From the NCBI GenBank assembly GCA_964544085.1, contig CAZIZT010000023.1:1-32791 (forward strand): a DNA stretch of 32,791 bases. Reading direction: 5' to 3'. Numbering within the stretch: position 1 is the stretch's first letter; each line of letters begins with the position of its first letter. The notes under the pieces were generated by a model. That model was not told the origin of the DNA. It was given only the letters and a program-made list of their open reading frames with translations, and searched no databases. Origin of the DNA: CAZIZT01 sp964544085. GTDB lineage: Bacteria > Campylobacterota_A > Desulfurellia > Desulfurellales > Hippeaceae. The translations under genes and the position numbers were made by a program. Below, piece after piece: positions 16,071-23,916 of this stretch.

Positions 16071-16743
16071 TTTGAAGGGAAAGGATCGAATACTTGCACT
16101 TGTTGAAAGCCTGAAGGATGCTGTCTGGTTCAAGATAGGTGCAGTTAATTTCACAGCTTATGGTCCTGAATTGATCGGTCAGATAAAACGGTTGGGGAAA
16201 AGGGTATTTCTGGATTTGAAGTTTCACGATATACCGAACACGGTTGCGCTTGCCGTAGAATCAGCCTGCAGGATAGGGGCGGATATGCTGACTGTTCATG
16301 CAGTAGGCGGTGTTGATATGATGAGAGCAGCCGTCGAAGCAGCCAGAGGTTCTGGTAATGGTGATGTGCTTGTGTGTGCTGTTACAGTCCTAACCAGCAT
16401 GGATGATGAGAACATAGGACGCGATATGCTTATTCACATGAAAAGCCACGAGGCTGTTTTGGCGTTTGCCGAGAACGCCATGAAGGCTGGAGTTAATGCA
16501 CTTGTCGCATCCCCAAAGGAAGCACCGCTAATACGAGAGCACTTTGGAGACCACTTCAGGCTGATAACACCCGGTATAAGACCGGAAGGCTCAAGTGCTG
16601 GCGATCAGAAACGTATCACAACACCTGCTGATGCGATAGCTCTCGGCGCCGATTTTCTGGTCGTTGGTAGGCCAATATACGCAAGCGATGACCCTGTTTC
16701 GGCTTACAATCAGATTATCAGGCAGATGGAGGAAGTATGCTAA
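16036..16743 (+). CDS. pyrF: Orotidine-5'-phosphate decarboxylase
   Basis: PyrF catalyses the last step of UMP synthesis. Visible features are IVALDLKGKD at the N-terminus, the catalytic FLDLKFHDIPNTV, MLTVHAVGG, and the phosphate-binding LITPGIRPEGSSAGDQKR followed by GADFLVVGRPI. I chose the ATG at 16036, which gives the canonical start and about 235 residues; the in-frame ATG at 16003 would add eleven residues. The gene overlaps nusB by 35 bp and pyrE by 7 bp, so it is part of the same transcript. Confidence 0.95.
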   Translation: MKAQERLIVALDLKGKDRILALVESLKDAVWFKIGAVNFTAYGPELIGQIKRLGKRVFLDLKFHDIPNTVALAVESACRIGADMLTVHAVGGVDMMRAAVEAARGSGNGDVLVCAVTVLTSMDDENIGRDMLIHMKSHEAVLAFAENAMKAGVNALVASPKEAPLIREHFGDHFRLITPGIRPEGSSAGDQKRITTPADAIALGADFLVVGRPIYASDDPVSAYNQIIRQMEEVC

Positions 16744-17324
16744 CTCAGGAAGAAGCGCTGGATCTCTACAGGAAGAGAGGGGCTTACCTGAAAGGGCACT
16801 TTCAGCTTTCAAGCGGTTTGCACAGCGAGTATTACCTGCAGAGTGCACTGGTACTGCAGTATCCTCACGATGCTGAGGCGTTGTGCGCCTCTATAGCTGA
16901 CCACTTCAGAGAAAAGCAGATCGATGTGGTGGTTGCACCTGCCGTTGGTGGGATCCTTGTCTCCTATGAGGTGGCACGGGCACTCGGTGGAGAGGTGCGT
17001 GGTATTTTTGCTGAGCGTGTGGAAGGTAAACTTACCCTGCGCAGGGGATTTCATATATCCGCCGATGAGCGGGTACTCGTTGTTGAGGATGTGGTCACAA
17101 CTGGCAAGAGTGTAAATGAAACACTGGATGTGGTGCGGCGCTATACAGATAATATTGTGGGTGTAGGGGCGCTTGTAGATAGAACCGGCCAGTTTGACCC
17201 CGGTTCACTTGATTATTTTGCGCTGATCCGTTTGAAGATTGAGAACTATGAGCCTGATAAGTGTCCGCTATGTAAACAGGGAGTGCCGATAGAGAAACCC
17301 GGTAGCCGCTTTCTGAAAAAGTGA
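16737..17324 (+). CDS. pyrE: Orotate phosphoribosyltransferase
   Basis: PyrE transfers phosphoribose from PRPP to orotate, giving the PyrF substrate. The PRPP-binding signature RVLVVEDVVTTGKSV is present, as are GHFQLSSGLHSEYYLQ at the N-terminus and APAVGGILVSYEVARAL. The C-terminal CPLCKQGVPIEKPGSR extension is typical of the 190-200-residue bacterial subclass. GGAGG four bases before the ATG supports the start. It is the last gene of the rib-nusB-pyr operon and adjacent in pathway to pyrF. Confidence 0.95.
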   Translation: MLTQEEALDLYRKRGAYLKGHFQLSSGLHSEYYLQSALVLQYPHDAEALCASIADHFREKQIDVVVAPAVGGILVSYEVARALGGEVRGIFAERVEGKLTLRRGFHISADERVLVVEDVVTTGKSVNETLDVVRRYTDNIVGVGALVDRTGQFDPGSLDYFALIRLKIENYEPDKCPLCKQGVPIEKPGSRFLKK

Positions 17325-17325
17325 G

Positions 17326-17360
17326 CAGCACCGATGCATAAACTTGATATTTCGGCGCTG
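17326..17360 (+). other. Stem-loop after pyrE
   Basis: CAGCACCGA (17326-17334) and TCGGCGCTG (17352-17360) can pair over nine positions with one mismatch around a 17-nt loop. No T-tract follows, so it is not a classical intrinsic terminator. It may mark the operon end or be coincidental. Confidence 0.3.
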
Positions 17361-17371
17361 AAGGTTATTAT
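17344..17371 (+). promoter_or_regulatory. Candidate promoter of the UPF0173 hydrolase gene
   Basis: TTGATA (17344-17349) and TATTAT (17366-17371) are spaced by 16 bp. The predicted leader is about 27 nt and contains a strong AAAGGAGGTG ribosome site. Confidence 0.5.
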
Positions 17372-17404
17372 AGTAATGAGATTCTGCTAAAAAGGAGGTG
17401 GGCT

Positions 17405-18097
17405 ATGGCGAAGGTAACATTTATCGGTCACTCCTGTGTGCTGGTTGAAGGAAATAGCACAAGCTTCATTATCGATCCCTTCATAAACGGCAATCCTGAT
17501 GTGAAAGGTGGTCTGGAACCCTCGCAGATCAAGGTGAATTACGTACTTGTTACACATGGACACGGTGACCATCTCGGTGATGCTGTGCAGATAGCAAAAT
17601 CCAACTCTGCCACCCTTGTTGCACCCTATGAGCTTGCCATGTACTGCGCAAATCAGGGAGTCGAGAACGTTGCACCAATGCATATCGGAGGAGCAAAACG
17701 CTTCAGCGATGATTTCTGGGTGAAGTTGACGATTGCTCATCATGGCAGTGCGGTAATTGATGGTGATAAGATCATCTACACCGGCAATCCGTGTGGCTTT
17801 GTTGTTGAGATTGACGGCAAAAAGATCTACCATGCTGGTGACACAGGTCTGTTTATGGATATGCAGTTGATTGGTGAGATAGGGCTTGACCTTGCAATGA
17901 TACCTATCGGTGATAACTTTACCATGGGTGTTGAGGATGGCGCAAAGGCCGTCGAATTCTTGAAACCGAAGGTAGTAATGCCGATGCACTACAGCGCCTG
18001 GGATATCATCAAACAGGAGCCTGAGAGATTTGTAAAGCTTGTGGGAGACAAGGCACAGGTTAAAGTAGTAAAGCCAGGCGAGAGTTTCGAGATTTAG
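17405..18097 (+). CDS. UPF0173 family metal-dependent hydrolase (metallo-beta-lactamase fold)
   Basis: This is a cytosolic metallo-beta-lactamase-fold protein of 230 residues. The metal-binding THGHGDHLGD motif is followed by IAHHGS, KIYHAGDTGLF and VMPMHYSAWD, the order expected for the UPF0173 family (YtkL-like). Substrates of this family are not established. AAAGGAGGTG six bases before the ATG is the strongest ribosome site in the window, so expression may be high. It appears to be a single-gene transcript with its own promoter and a good terminator. Confidence 0.9.
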   Translation: MAKVTFIGHSCVLVEGNSTSFIIDPFINGNPDVKGGLEPSQIKVNYVLVTHGHGDHLGDAVQIAKSNSATLVAPYELAMYCANQGVENVAPMHIGGAKRFSDDFWVKLTIAHHGSAVIDGDKIIYTGNPCGFVVEIDGKKIYHAGDTGLFMDMQLIGEIGLDLAMIPIGDNFTMGVEDGAKAVEFLKPKVVMPMHYSAWDIIKQEPERFVKLVGDKAQVKVVKPGESFEI

Positions 18098-18108
18098 CCA
18101 TCTTTGTG

Positions 18109-18148
18109 GCCCTTCTTCGATTGTTTTTAGTCGAAGGAGGGCTTTTTT
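18109..18148 (+). terminator. Intrinsic terminator of the hydrolase gene
   Basis: GCCCTTCTTCGA (18109-18120) pairs with TCGAAGGAGGGC (18131-18142) over 12 positions including one G-U, around a 10-nt loop. TTTTTT follows at once. It lies 11 bp after the stop codon and abuts the 3' end of the convergent topA. Confidence 0.92.
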
Positions 18149-20330
18149 ACTGTTTATTTTCTTGATTTTCTTGCGGCTCTACATAGTCGCATCCCTTTCG
18201 TGCGCAGTGCCATCCGTCCTTTCTTTTAACAAACAGTGTATAACCACATTTGGGACAGGTAGCGTTTTTAAGTTCGCCACGTGCTGTAAACTTGCACTCG
18301 GGGTAGTTTGAGCATCCATAAAATCGTCCCCTCTTGGAGGCGTGTTCAATCAGGTCACCGCCGCATACCGGGCACTTCAATCCTGTGGGGAAAGGTTTTG
18401 TGTTCTTGCATTTTGGGTAGTTGGAACATGCCAGAAATCTGACACCTTTTTTTGAGTATTTGACCACCATTGGTGCACCACACAGCTCGCAGGTCTCGTC
18501 GGTTATCTCCTGATTTAGAGGTTTTGTGTTCTTGCATTTTGGGTAGTTGGAACATGCCAGAAATTTGCCAAACCTGCCTTCTCTTATAACCATTGGTGCA
18601 CCACATAGCTCGCAGGTTATATCTGTGGGCTCAGGCTTTGGTTTTAAATTTTCCATCTTTTCATAGGCAATATCAAGCAGCTTTTTGAACCTGTCATAGA
18701 AGTCACTCAGGAGTTTAATCTTGTCAAGCTTCCTTTGAGCTATCTTATCGAGCCCCTCTTCCATTTTTGCAGTAAAACTCACATTTATGATCTCTGAGAA
18801 GAACTTATCGAGCATTTTGCTTGTTGTAATACCGATTTCCTGTGGGTAAAATTTTTTGTCCTTCAGGACAACATAACCTCTTGAGATTATCGTATCAATA
18901 ATGGTGGCATAGGTAGAGGGCCTACCGATACCATGCTTTTCGAGCTCCTTGATTAGTGTGGCTTCGGTATATCTGGGTGGGGGTTCCGTAAAGTGCTGTT
19001 TCGGTTGTACATCTGTAAGATCAACCTGCTGGTTTTTTTTCAAGGCTGGAGGCTCCTTATTTTCCTGTTTGCCGTAATCCCACACGCGCATATAACCGTC
19101 AAACAGGGTGGTTTTATAGGTTGCTTTGGCTTCAAAGCTGTCGGATGCGAATGTTATTATGACGTTTTCGAAAATGGCTTCCCTCATCTGACTTGCCATA
19201 AATCGCTTCCAGATCAGGGTGTAGAGCTTGAATTCATCATCAGTAAGGTAGTTTCTTACCATCTCAGGCAACATTGCTGGGTCTGTCGGTCTGATCGCCT
19301 CGTGAGCCTCCTGTGCCATACGGGACTTTGTTTTGTATACATTTGGTTTATCCGGTAGATAGTCACTGCCAAAGAGTTCCTCAATCAACGAGAGTGCCTT
19401 ATCCTGTGCCTCTTTTGCGATGTGGAACGAATCTGTGCGCATGTAGGTTATCAAGCCTATTCTGTTGGAGCCGATATCCACACCTTCGTACAAACGTTGG
19501 GCTATGCGCATTGTTTTGTTGGCTGAGAATCCAAGTAGATTTGATGCCGCCATCTGGAGCGTGCTTGTTATGAATGGTGGTTCAGGTTTCTTTTTAGTTT
19601 TGCGCTTCGTTACAGATGCTACCCTGAATGTCTCCTTTAGAATTCTGTCCTTTATCTTTAGAGCATCGTTTTCACTCTTAATGGTGAACTTCTCAAGCTT
19701 CTCTCCATCCACAGATATAAGCTGAGCGGTGATTTCCTTATCAAAGACAAGCTGTATTGTCCAGTATTCCTGGGGTTTGAAATTGGCAATCTCTTCTTCT
19801 CTGTCAACAATAAGCTTTAGAGCTACAGATTGAACCCTACCGGCTGAGAGTCCCTTCCTTATCTTTTTTGCAAGCAACGGCGAAAGTTTGTATCCTACGA
19901 TCCTGTCCAGTATTCTGCGCGCTTCCTGCGAATTAACCATGTCGATGTTTATGGTACGTGGGGATTCAAGTGAACTTAGTATTGCCGATCTGGTTATCTC
20001 ATGGAATACGATCCTCTTCACCTTATCTTCGTTTAGTTTGGTTGCTTTGACAATGTGCCATCCGATTGCTTCTCCCTCTCGATCCTCATCTGTGGCTATG
20101 TAAACCGTGTCAGCTTTCTGTGCCTCTTTTTTTATGCTGTCTACAATAGGTTTTTTCTCTCTGGGCACCACATAGCGCGGTTTAAATCCATTTTCTATGT
20201 CTACACCAAAGGATTTCTCCGGCAGATCCCTTATATGACCATATGATGCCATCACATCGTAGTTCTTCCCAAGAAAACGGGAGATCGTTTTTGCCTTTGC
20301 TGGCGACTCAACTATAACAAGGTTCTTCAT
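18147..20330 (-). CDS. topA: DNA topoisomerase I (type IA)
   Basis: TopA relaxes negative supercoils. The Toprim domain has VIVESPAKAKTI with Glu9 and ATDEDREGEAIGW (acidic residues 81-83). KGLSAGRVQSVALKLI and PPFITSTLQMAASN follow, and the catalytic tyrosine is Tyr296 in GLITYMRTDS. The C-terminus (from about residue 580) has four consecutive zinc-ribbon modules: two near-identical CELCGAPMV...CSNYPKC units, one CPVCGGDLI unit and one CPKCGYTLF unit. A length of 727 residues is typical of enzymes with several fingers. AAGGAGA ten bases before the ATG supports the start. Confidence 0.96.
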   Translation of the reverse strand: MKNLVIVESPAKAKTISRFLGKNYDVMASYGHIRDLPEKSFGVDIENGFKPRYVVPREKKPIVDSIKKEAQKADTVYIATDEDREGEAIGWHIVKATKLNEDKVKRIVFHEITRSAILSSLESPRTINIDMVNSQEARRILDRIVGYKLSPLLAKKIRKGLSAGRVQSVALKLIVDREEEIANFKPQEYWTIQLVFDKEITAQLISVDGEKLEKFTIKSENDALKIKDRILKETFRVASVTKRKTKKKPEPPFITSTLQMAASNLLGFSANKTMRIAQRLYEGVDIGSNRIGLITYMRTDSFHIAKEAQDKALSLIEELFGSDYLPDKPNVYKTKSRMAQEAHEAIRPTDPAMLPEMVRNYLTDDEFKLYTLIWKRFMASQMREAIFENVIITFASDSFEAKATYKTTLFDGYMRVWDYGKQENKEPPALKKNQQVDLTDVQPKQHFTEPPPRYTEATLIKELEKHGIGRPSTYATIIDTIISRGYVVLKDKKFYPQEIGITTSKMLDKFFSEIINVSFTAKMEEGLDKIAQRKLDKIKLLSDFYDRFKKLLDIAYEKMENLKPKPEPTDITCELCGAPMVIREGRFGKFLACSNYPKCKNTKPLNQEITDETCELCGAPMVVKYSKKGVRFLACSNYPKCKNTKPFPTGLKCPVCGGDLIEHASKRGRFYGCSNYPECKFTARGELKNATCPKCGYTLFVKRKDGWHCARKGCDYVEPQENQENKQ
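18393..18564 (-). repeat. Exact 46-bp direct repeat within topA zinc-finger coding DNA
   Basis: The 46 bp at 18393-18438 recur without a mismatch at 18519-18564, an offset of 126 bp (42 codons). They encode the second halves of the first two zinc fingers (FLACSNYPKCKNTKP). The preceding CELCGAPMV halves are also nearly identical at the DNA level. Confidence 0.93.
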
Positions 20331-20381
20331 GGCTATAGTATCTCCTTAAGGCTAAAGATCATACAAATACACAACCGTCGG

Positions 20382-20410
20382 ATTATACACAACCCGTTGC
20401 AAAATTAAAA
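20382..20410 (-). promoter_or_regulatory. Candidate topA promoter
   Basis: On the minus strand a consensus TATAAT (20382-20387) has a weak TTTTAA at -35 (20405-20410) with 17-bp spacing. A second minus-strand TATAAT lies at 20417-20422, within 20 bp of the divergent eamA promoter, so it could also serve. Confidence 0.4.
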
Positions 20411-20432
20411 CACTAAATTATACCTATAACGG

Positions 20433-20461
20433 TTGACACCTGTTGTATTACTGTGCATAAT
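20433..20461 (+). promoter_or_regulatory. Promoter of the EamA transporter gene
   Basis: Perfect TTGACA (20433-20438) and CATAAT (20456-20461) are spaced by 17 bp. The expected transcription start is near 20468, with a leader of about 20 nt containing AAGGGG. Confidence 0.65.
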
Positions 20462-20488
20462 TGGTGATCAAAATTTGCAAGGGGTGTC

Positions 20489-21370
20489 ATGAACCTCAAA
20501 ATATACATTGCCCTGTTTGTTGGGGTGGTTTCCATATCGTTTGCCGCCATACTGATCAGACTTGCGTCAGATGTACCAAGCGTTGTTATTACGGCATACA
20601 GACTGAGTATATCCTCCCTTTTGCTAATAGCTTTCTGGTTTTTGAAAGGCAGAAGAACTATAAGGATAAGCCCTGGAGAGCTTGCCATTTCTGCCCTGAG
20701 CGGCCTTTTTTTAAGTGCCCATTTTATGTTATGGGTAACATCGATTAAGTTCACATCCATACCAAGCTCGGTTACGTTAGTCTGTACAAGCCCGATTTTC
20801 GTGGGAATATTCTCCGCCGTTGTGCTTAAGGAAAAACAGAATCGCATGATGGTGCTTGCAATAGCCCTCTCTGTGATTGGCAGTGCAATTCTTGCATCGG
20901 CTGATGGTGGCTTGTTTACCTCTCAGTTTGACAGAAGAGCTTTTCTGGGTGATTTACTTGCACTGATGGGTGCTATCGCCATAACGGGTTACTTTTTGGC
21001 TGGATCCTATCTGAGGCGGAACATGGACACGTTGAGCTATGTGGTTCTTATCTACACTTTTTCTGCCATTTTTTCGCTCATTTTTGCCGTTATTACTCAC
21101 CAGAAGTTTTTCGGTTACCCAGCTAATGCCTATCTGTATATGTTTTTGCTTGCTGTGGTTCCACAGATTCTGGGACACACCTCCTTCAACTGGGCTTTGA
21201 AATATACCAAGACAAGCGCTGTTTCCATATCAACACTCGGAGAGCCAGTAGGTTCAACCATACTTGCCTATATCTTTTTCCATACAGTAATTACACCTGT
21301 ACAGACACTCGGTATGGTCATTATTCTTTTTGCTATCTTTATTGCTGTTACCCGTGCAAGCAGCGGTTAG
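20489..21370 (+). CDS. EamA/DMT-family transporter
   Basis: This is an inner-membrane protein with about ten hydrophobic helices arranged as two EamA repeats (about 1-140 and 150-293). Characteristic blocks are SFAAILIRLASDVPSVVITAYR, which is trimmed here by its first residues in the repeat boundary, and the closing HTSFNWALKYTKTSAVSIS followed by EPVGSTILAYIFF. Members export or import metabolites such as amino acids or nucleosides; the substrate cannot be inferred. AAGGGG supports the start. It has its own promoter and is divergent from topA; the next gene starts 108 bp later. Confidence 0.9.
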   Translation: MNLKIYIALFVGVVSISFAAILIRLASDVPSVVITAYRLSISSLLLIAFWFLKGRRTIRISPGELAISALSGLFLSAHFMLWVTSIKFTSIPSSVTLVCTSPIFVGIFSAVVLKEKQNRMMVLAIALSVIGSAILASADGGLFTSQFDRRAFLGDLLALMGAIAITGYFLAGSYLRRNMDTLSYVVLIYTFSAIFSLIFAVITHQKFFGYPANAYLYMFLLAVVPQILGHTSFNWALKYTKTSAVSISTLGEPVGSTILAYIFFHTVITPVQTLGMVIILFAIFIAVTRASSG

Positions 21371-21462
21371 TTGTTCATGGCAAAAAAACGCTGTTGCAGC
21401 GGCTATTTTAACAAGTTTTAGAAAAAATTCCTTGCTTGGACTTGATTATCCTGTGCTGGTGG

Positions 21463-21468
21463 TATATT
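21463..21468 (+). promoter_or_regulatory. Possible -10 element of marC
   Basis: TATATT ends ten bases before the marC ATG, and no Shine-Dalgarno precedes that ATG. A -35 match is poor (TTGATT at 15-bp or TTGGAC at 21-bp spacing). If real, the leader would be only about three bases. Confidence 0.3.
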
Positions 21469-21478
21469 GTATTAACAA

Positions 21479-22117
21479 ATGTGGGATTTTAGTGTTAAGC
21501 TTTTTTTGCACCAGTTTATAACGCTTGTTACCATTCTGAACCCGATTGCAGCTGCAAGTATCATGCTGCCACTTCTGCCTGAGGGTGATGAAAAGGCTGT
21601 TGGAGTTGTATCCCGGAAGGCAAGCCTTACGGTGTTTGTAGCAAGCATCATAACGCTCTTCCTTGGTGAGGCTATTTTTCGAGTATTTGGCATTAATGTA
21701 GAGTCGATAAAGGTCATCGGTGGCATTATAATCATGCTTATAGCAGTTAATATGGTCTATGGTGAACCCAAAAAGGCTCACCACACCCAGGAAGAGAATG
21801 ACGAGGCTCAAACCAAAGAGGATATTGCCGTTGTTCCGCTTGGCATTCCTATCCTGTTCGGTCCTGGTGTAATAGCCGTATTGATTCTTTTCAATGACAG
21901 AGCCCACACGCCCGGTGAGTATCTTACGAGCGTTGTTGCTGTTGTTGCCTCGGTGGTTGTTGTGTATCTGACCTTGTACTATGCTGCAAAGATCGATAAG
22001 TTGCTGGGTGTCACCGGCATGAAGATAATGACGAGGATCATGGGTCTGATTCTTGGTGCTATAGCAAGTCAATTCCTGATTGGCGGTATAAAGGGCCTGT
22101 GGCATCTTCTCCACTGA
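21479..22117 (+). CDS. MarC family integral membrane protein
   Basis: This is a 212-residue inner-membrane protein with about six transmembrane helices. The N-terminal FLHQFITLVTILNPIAAASI block, the VFGINVESIKVIGGIIIM segment and the conserved VPLGIPILFGPGVIAVLI motif place it in the MarC (UPF0056) family. Despite the name, MarC is not known to confer multiple antibiotic resistance and its transport role is unsettled. A charged, His- and Glu-rich cytosolic loop follows the third helix. It precedes the ClC gene by 15 bp and is probably co-transcribed with it. Confidence 0.92.
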   Translation: MWDFSVKLFLHQFITLVTILNPIAAASIMLPLLPEGDEKAVGVVSRKASLTVFVASIITLFLGEAIFRVFGINVESIKVIGGIIIMLIAVNMVYGEPKKAHHTQEENDEAQTKEDIAVVPLGIPILFGPGVIAVLILFNDRAHTPGEYLTSVVAVVASVVVVYLTLYYAAKIDKLLGVTGMKIMTRIMGLILGAIASQFLIGGIKGLWHLLH

Positions 22118-22132
22118 TCGAGGTGATGTACT

Positions 22133-23866
22133 ATGAGAAAAAGCGCGTTGCTTATCGATACAATCATCATCGGGCTTGTGGGTGCTGCCAGCGCTCAGAT
22201 CTTTGTTTTCTTATTAAAACTTGTTGGTCACTATTCCCTGACAATGATAGCGGGCTACACACCCCCTGATGTGCTGAATATCTTGATGGGTTCGAAAACA
22301 AATACATCCTACCATGCGTGGTTGATAGTGCCTGTCATAGTGGCCGGTGGTCTTATCTCTGGTTTTCTGGTTTATACGTTTGCACCAGAAGCGGAAGGCC
22401 ATGGTACAGATACGGCTGTGCGCTCGTTTCACAGGACGGGGGGTTATATCAGACCCATAGTGACGCCGCTGAAAATCGTTGCTTCAGCAATTACCATAGG
22501 CACAGGCGGTTCGGCGGGAAGAGAAGGTCCTACAGCGCTGTTTTCATCCGGCGTGGGCTCTATCTATGCTCATTTCCGGAAGGCATCCATAGAGGAGCGC
22601 AGACTCTTTGTTCTGATAGGTATGGCATCTGGTCTCTCAGCTATATTCAGGGCACCGATTGGAACATCCATCTTCGCCATAGAAGTACTCTACAGCGATA
22701 TGGAGTTTGAATCGAGCGCACTTGTATACACTCTCCTTGGTTCAATAATTGCATATGTGGCTACCGGTTTTATCATGGGTTGGGGTTCTATATTTAGCGT
22801 TCCTGTAGGTCTTGAAGCTCGCCACGCATCCACCTATGTGTATCTTGCCGTTCTGGGCATCTTCAGTGGCTTAATCGGGATACTGCTGCCCAATGTTTTC
22901 TATTATGTGCGTGATGGGTTTCACATGATAAAGATACCCCCTCACTTCAAGCCCGCGCTTGGTGCACTTGTGGTTGGCTTAATAGCCCTTGTATTTCCAC
23001 AGGTGCTCGGCGGTGGCTATGGCTGGATACAGGAAGCGATAAACGGCAAAATGGCACTTTCACTGCTTGCCATTCTGGTGATTGCCAAGATGTTTGCGTT
23101 TACTTTTACAGTGTCATCGGGAGGATCGGGTGGTGTTTTCGCGCCGACGCTCTTTATAGGAGCCATGCTGGGCAGCTTCTTTGCTCATCTGTTTCATCAA
23201 TCATCGGCCATTTTTGCCGTTATTGGCATGGCTGCTGTGTTTGGGTCAGCGGCAAGAGCGCCCCTGGCTACGATTATAATGGTTACAGAGATGACTGGCG
23301 GATATCACCTGCTTGCACCGGCTGCCTTTACGGTTTTGCTTGCCTACATCGTACAGGCGGAGGGTTCAAGCAAGCTTAAGGTTCGCTACAGGAGCCTCTA
23401 TGAGGCGCAGGTACCAGATAAGTCCTACTCGCCGGTCCACCAGATAGAGGCTCTCAGGAATATCCTTATGTGCAACCTGCCGTATCTTGCTGTTTCCCCT
23501 GAAGCCATAAATGACAGGGAGATTCTGGATCTGCTTGAGTCCGGCGTGCCAATAAAGTTGCCCGATGGCAGGATGCTGATTTTCGGAACGTTAACACGCG
23601 ATGTGGCGCCAAGCAGGGACGATGGTGAGCTGACCTACAAGGGTGCACGCATTATGTACATCTTCCGGGATGGCAAGTGGTTGCATCCCAATGAGGTTTC
23701 CGAGCTCTTTGCTGGTGACGAGTTACTGATCTGCGGTGATCAGCAGACTATAGAGCGCATCAGGGACGAGCTGGAGAGCATCTCCGGGGTCTTCTCACGT
23801 TTGAGGATGCAACATATAAGGCTGGAGAAGCACGCCGGCAAAGCTATTCCGTCCTGCAAGACCTGA
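22133..23866 (+). CDS. ClC-family chloride channel/antiporter with C-terminal cytosolic RCK_C-like domain
   Basis: This is an inner-membrane anion channel or anion/H+ antiporter. The pore blocks are present: GSAGREGPT with gating Glu131, and GSGGVFAPTLFIGAMLG. The first selectivity loop reads GHGTDTAV in place of the E. coli GSGIPE. About 420 residues of membrane domain are followed by a soluble tail (about 430-577) resembling a TrkA-C/RCK_C ligand-binding module, with VPIKLPDGRMLIFGTL and a terminal DELLICGDQQTIERI. Many bacterial ClC proteins carry CBS domains there instead. GAGGTGAT upstream supports the start. Channel versus antiporter and the ion (chloride, fluoride) are undetermined. 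Confidence 0.9.
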   Translation: MRKSALLIDTIIIGLVGAASAQIFVFLLKLVGHYSLTMIAGYTPPDVLNILMGSKTNTSYHAWLIVPVIVAGGLISGFLVYTFAPEAEGHGTDTAVRSFHRTGGYIRPIVTPLKIVASAITIGTGGSAGREGPTALFSSGVGSIYAHFRKASIEERRLFVLIGMASGLSAIFRAPIGTSIFAIEVLYSDMEFESSALVYTLLGSIIAYVATGFIMGWGSIFSVPVGLEARHASTYVYLAVLGIFSGLIGILLPNVFYYVRDGFHMIKIPPHFKPALGALVVGLIALVFPQVLGGGYGWIQEAINGKMALSLLAILVIAKMFAFTFTVSSGGSGGVFAPTLFIGAMLGSFFAHLFHQSSAIFAVIGMAAVFGSAARAPLATIIMVTEMTGGYHLLAPAAFTVLLAYIVQAEGSSKLKVRYRSLYEAQVPDKSYSPVHQIEALRNILMCNLPYLAVSPEAINDREILDLLESGVPIKLPDGRMLIFGTLTRDVAPSRDDGELTYKGARIMYIFRDGKWLHPNEVSELFAGDELLICGDQQTIERIRDELESISGVFSRLRMQHIRLEKHAGKAIPSCKT

Positions 23867-23916
23867 TTTGGCCGGCATCTGTCTAACTTTTTTGTGCAAC
23901 TCAAGGAAGGAATGAG

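Noticed and set aside
17387..17989. 200-codon minus-strand ORF opposite the UPF0173 hydrolase
   Set aside because: Shadow of a well-supported gene with catalytic motifs and a strong ribosome site on the plus strand.
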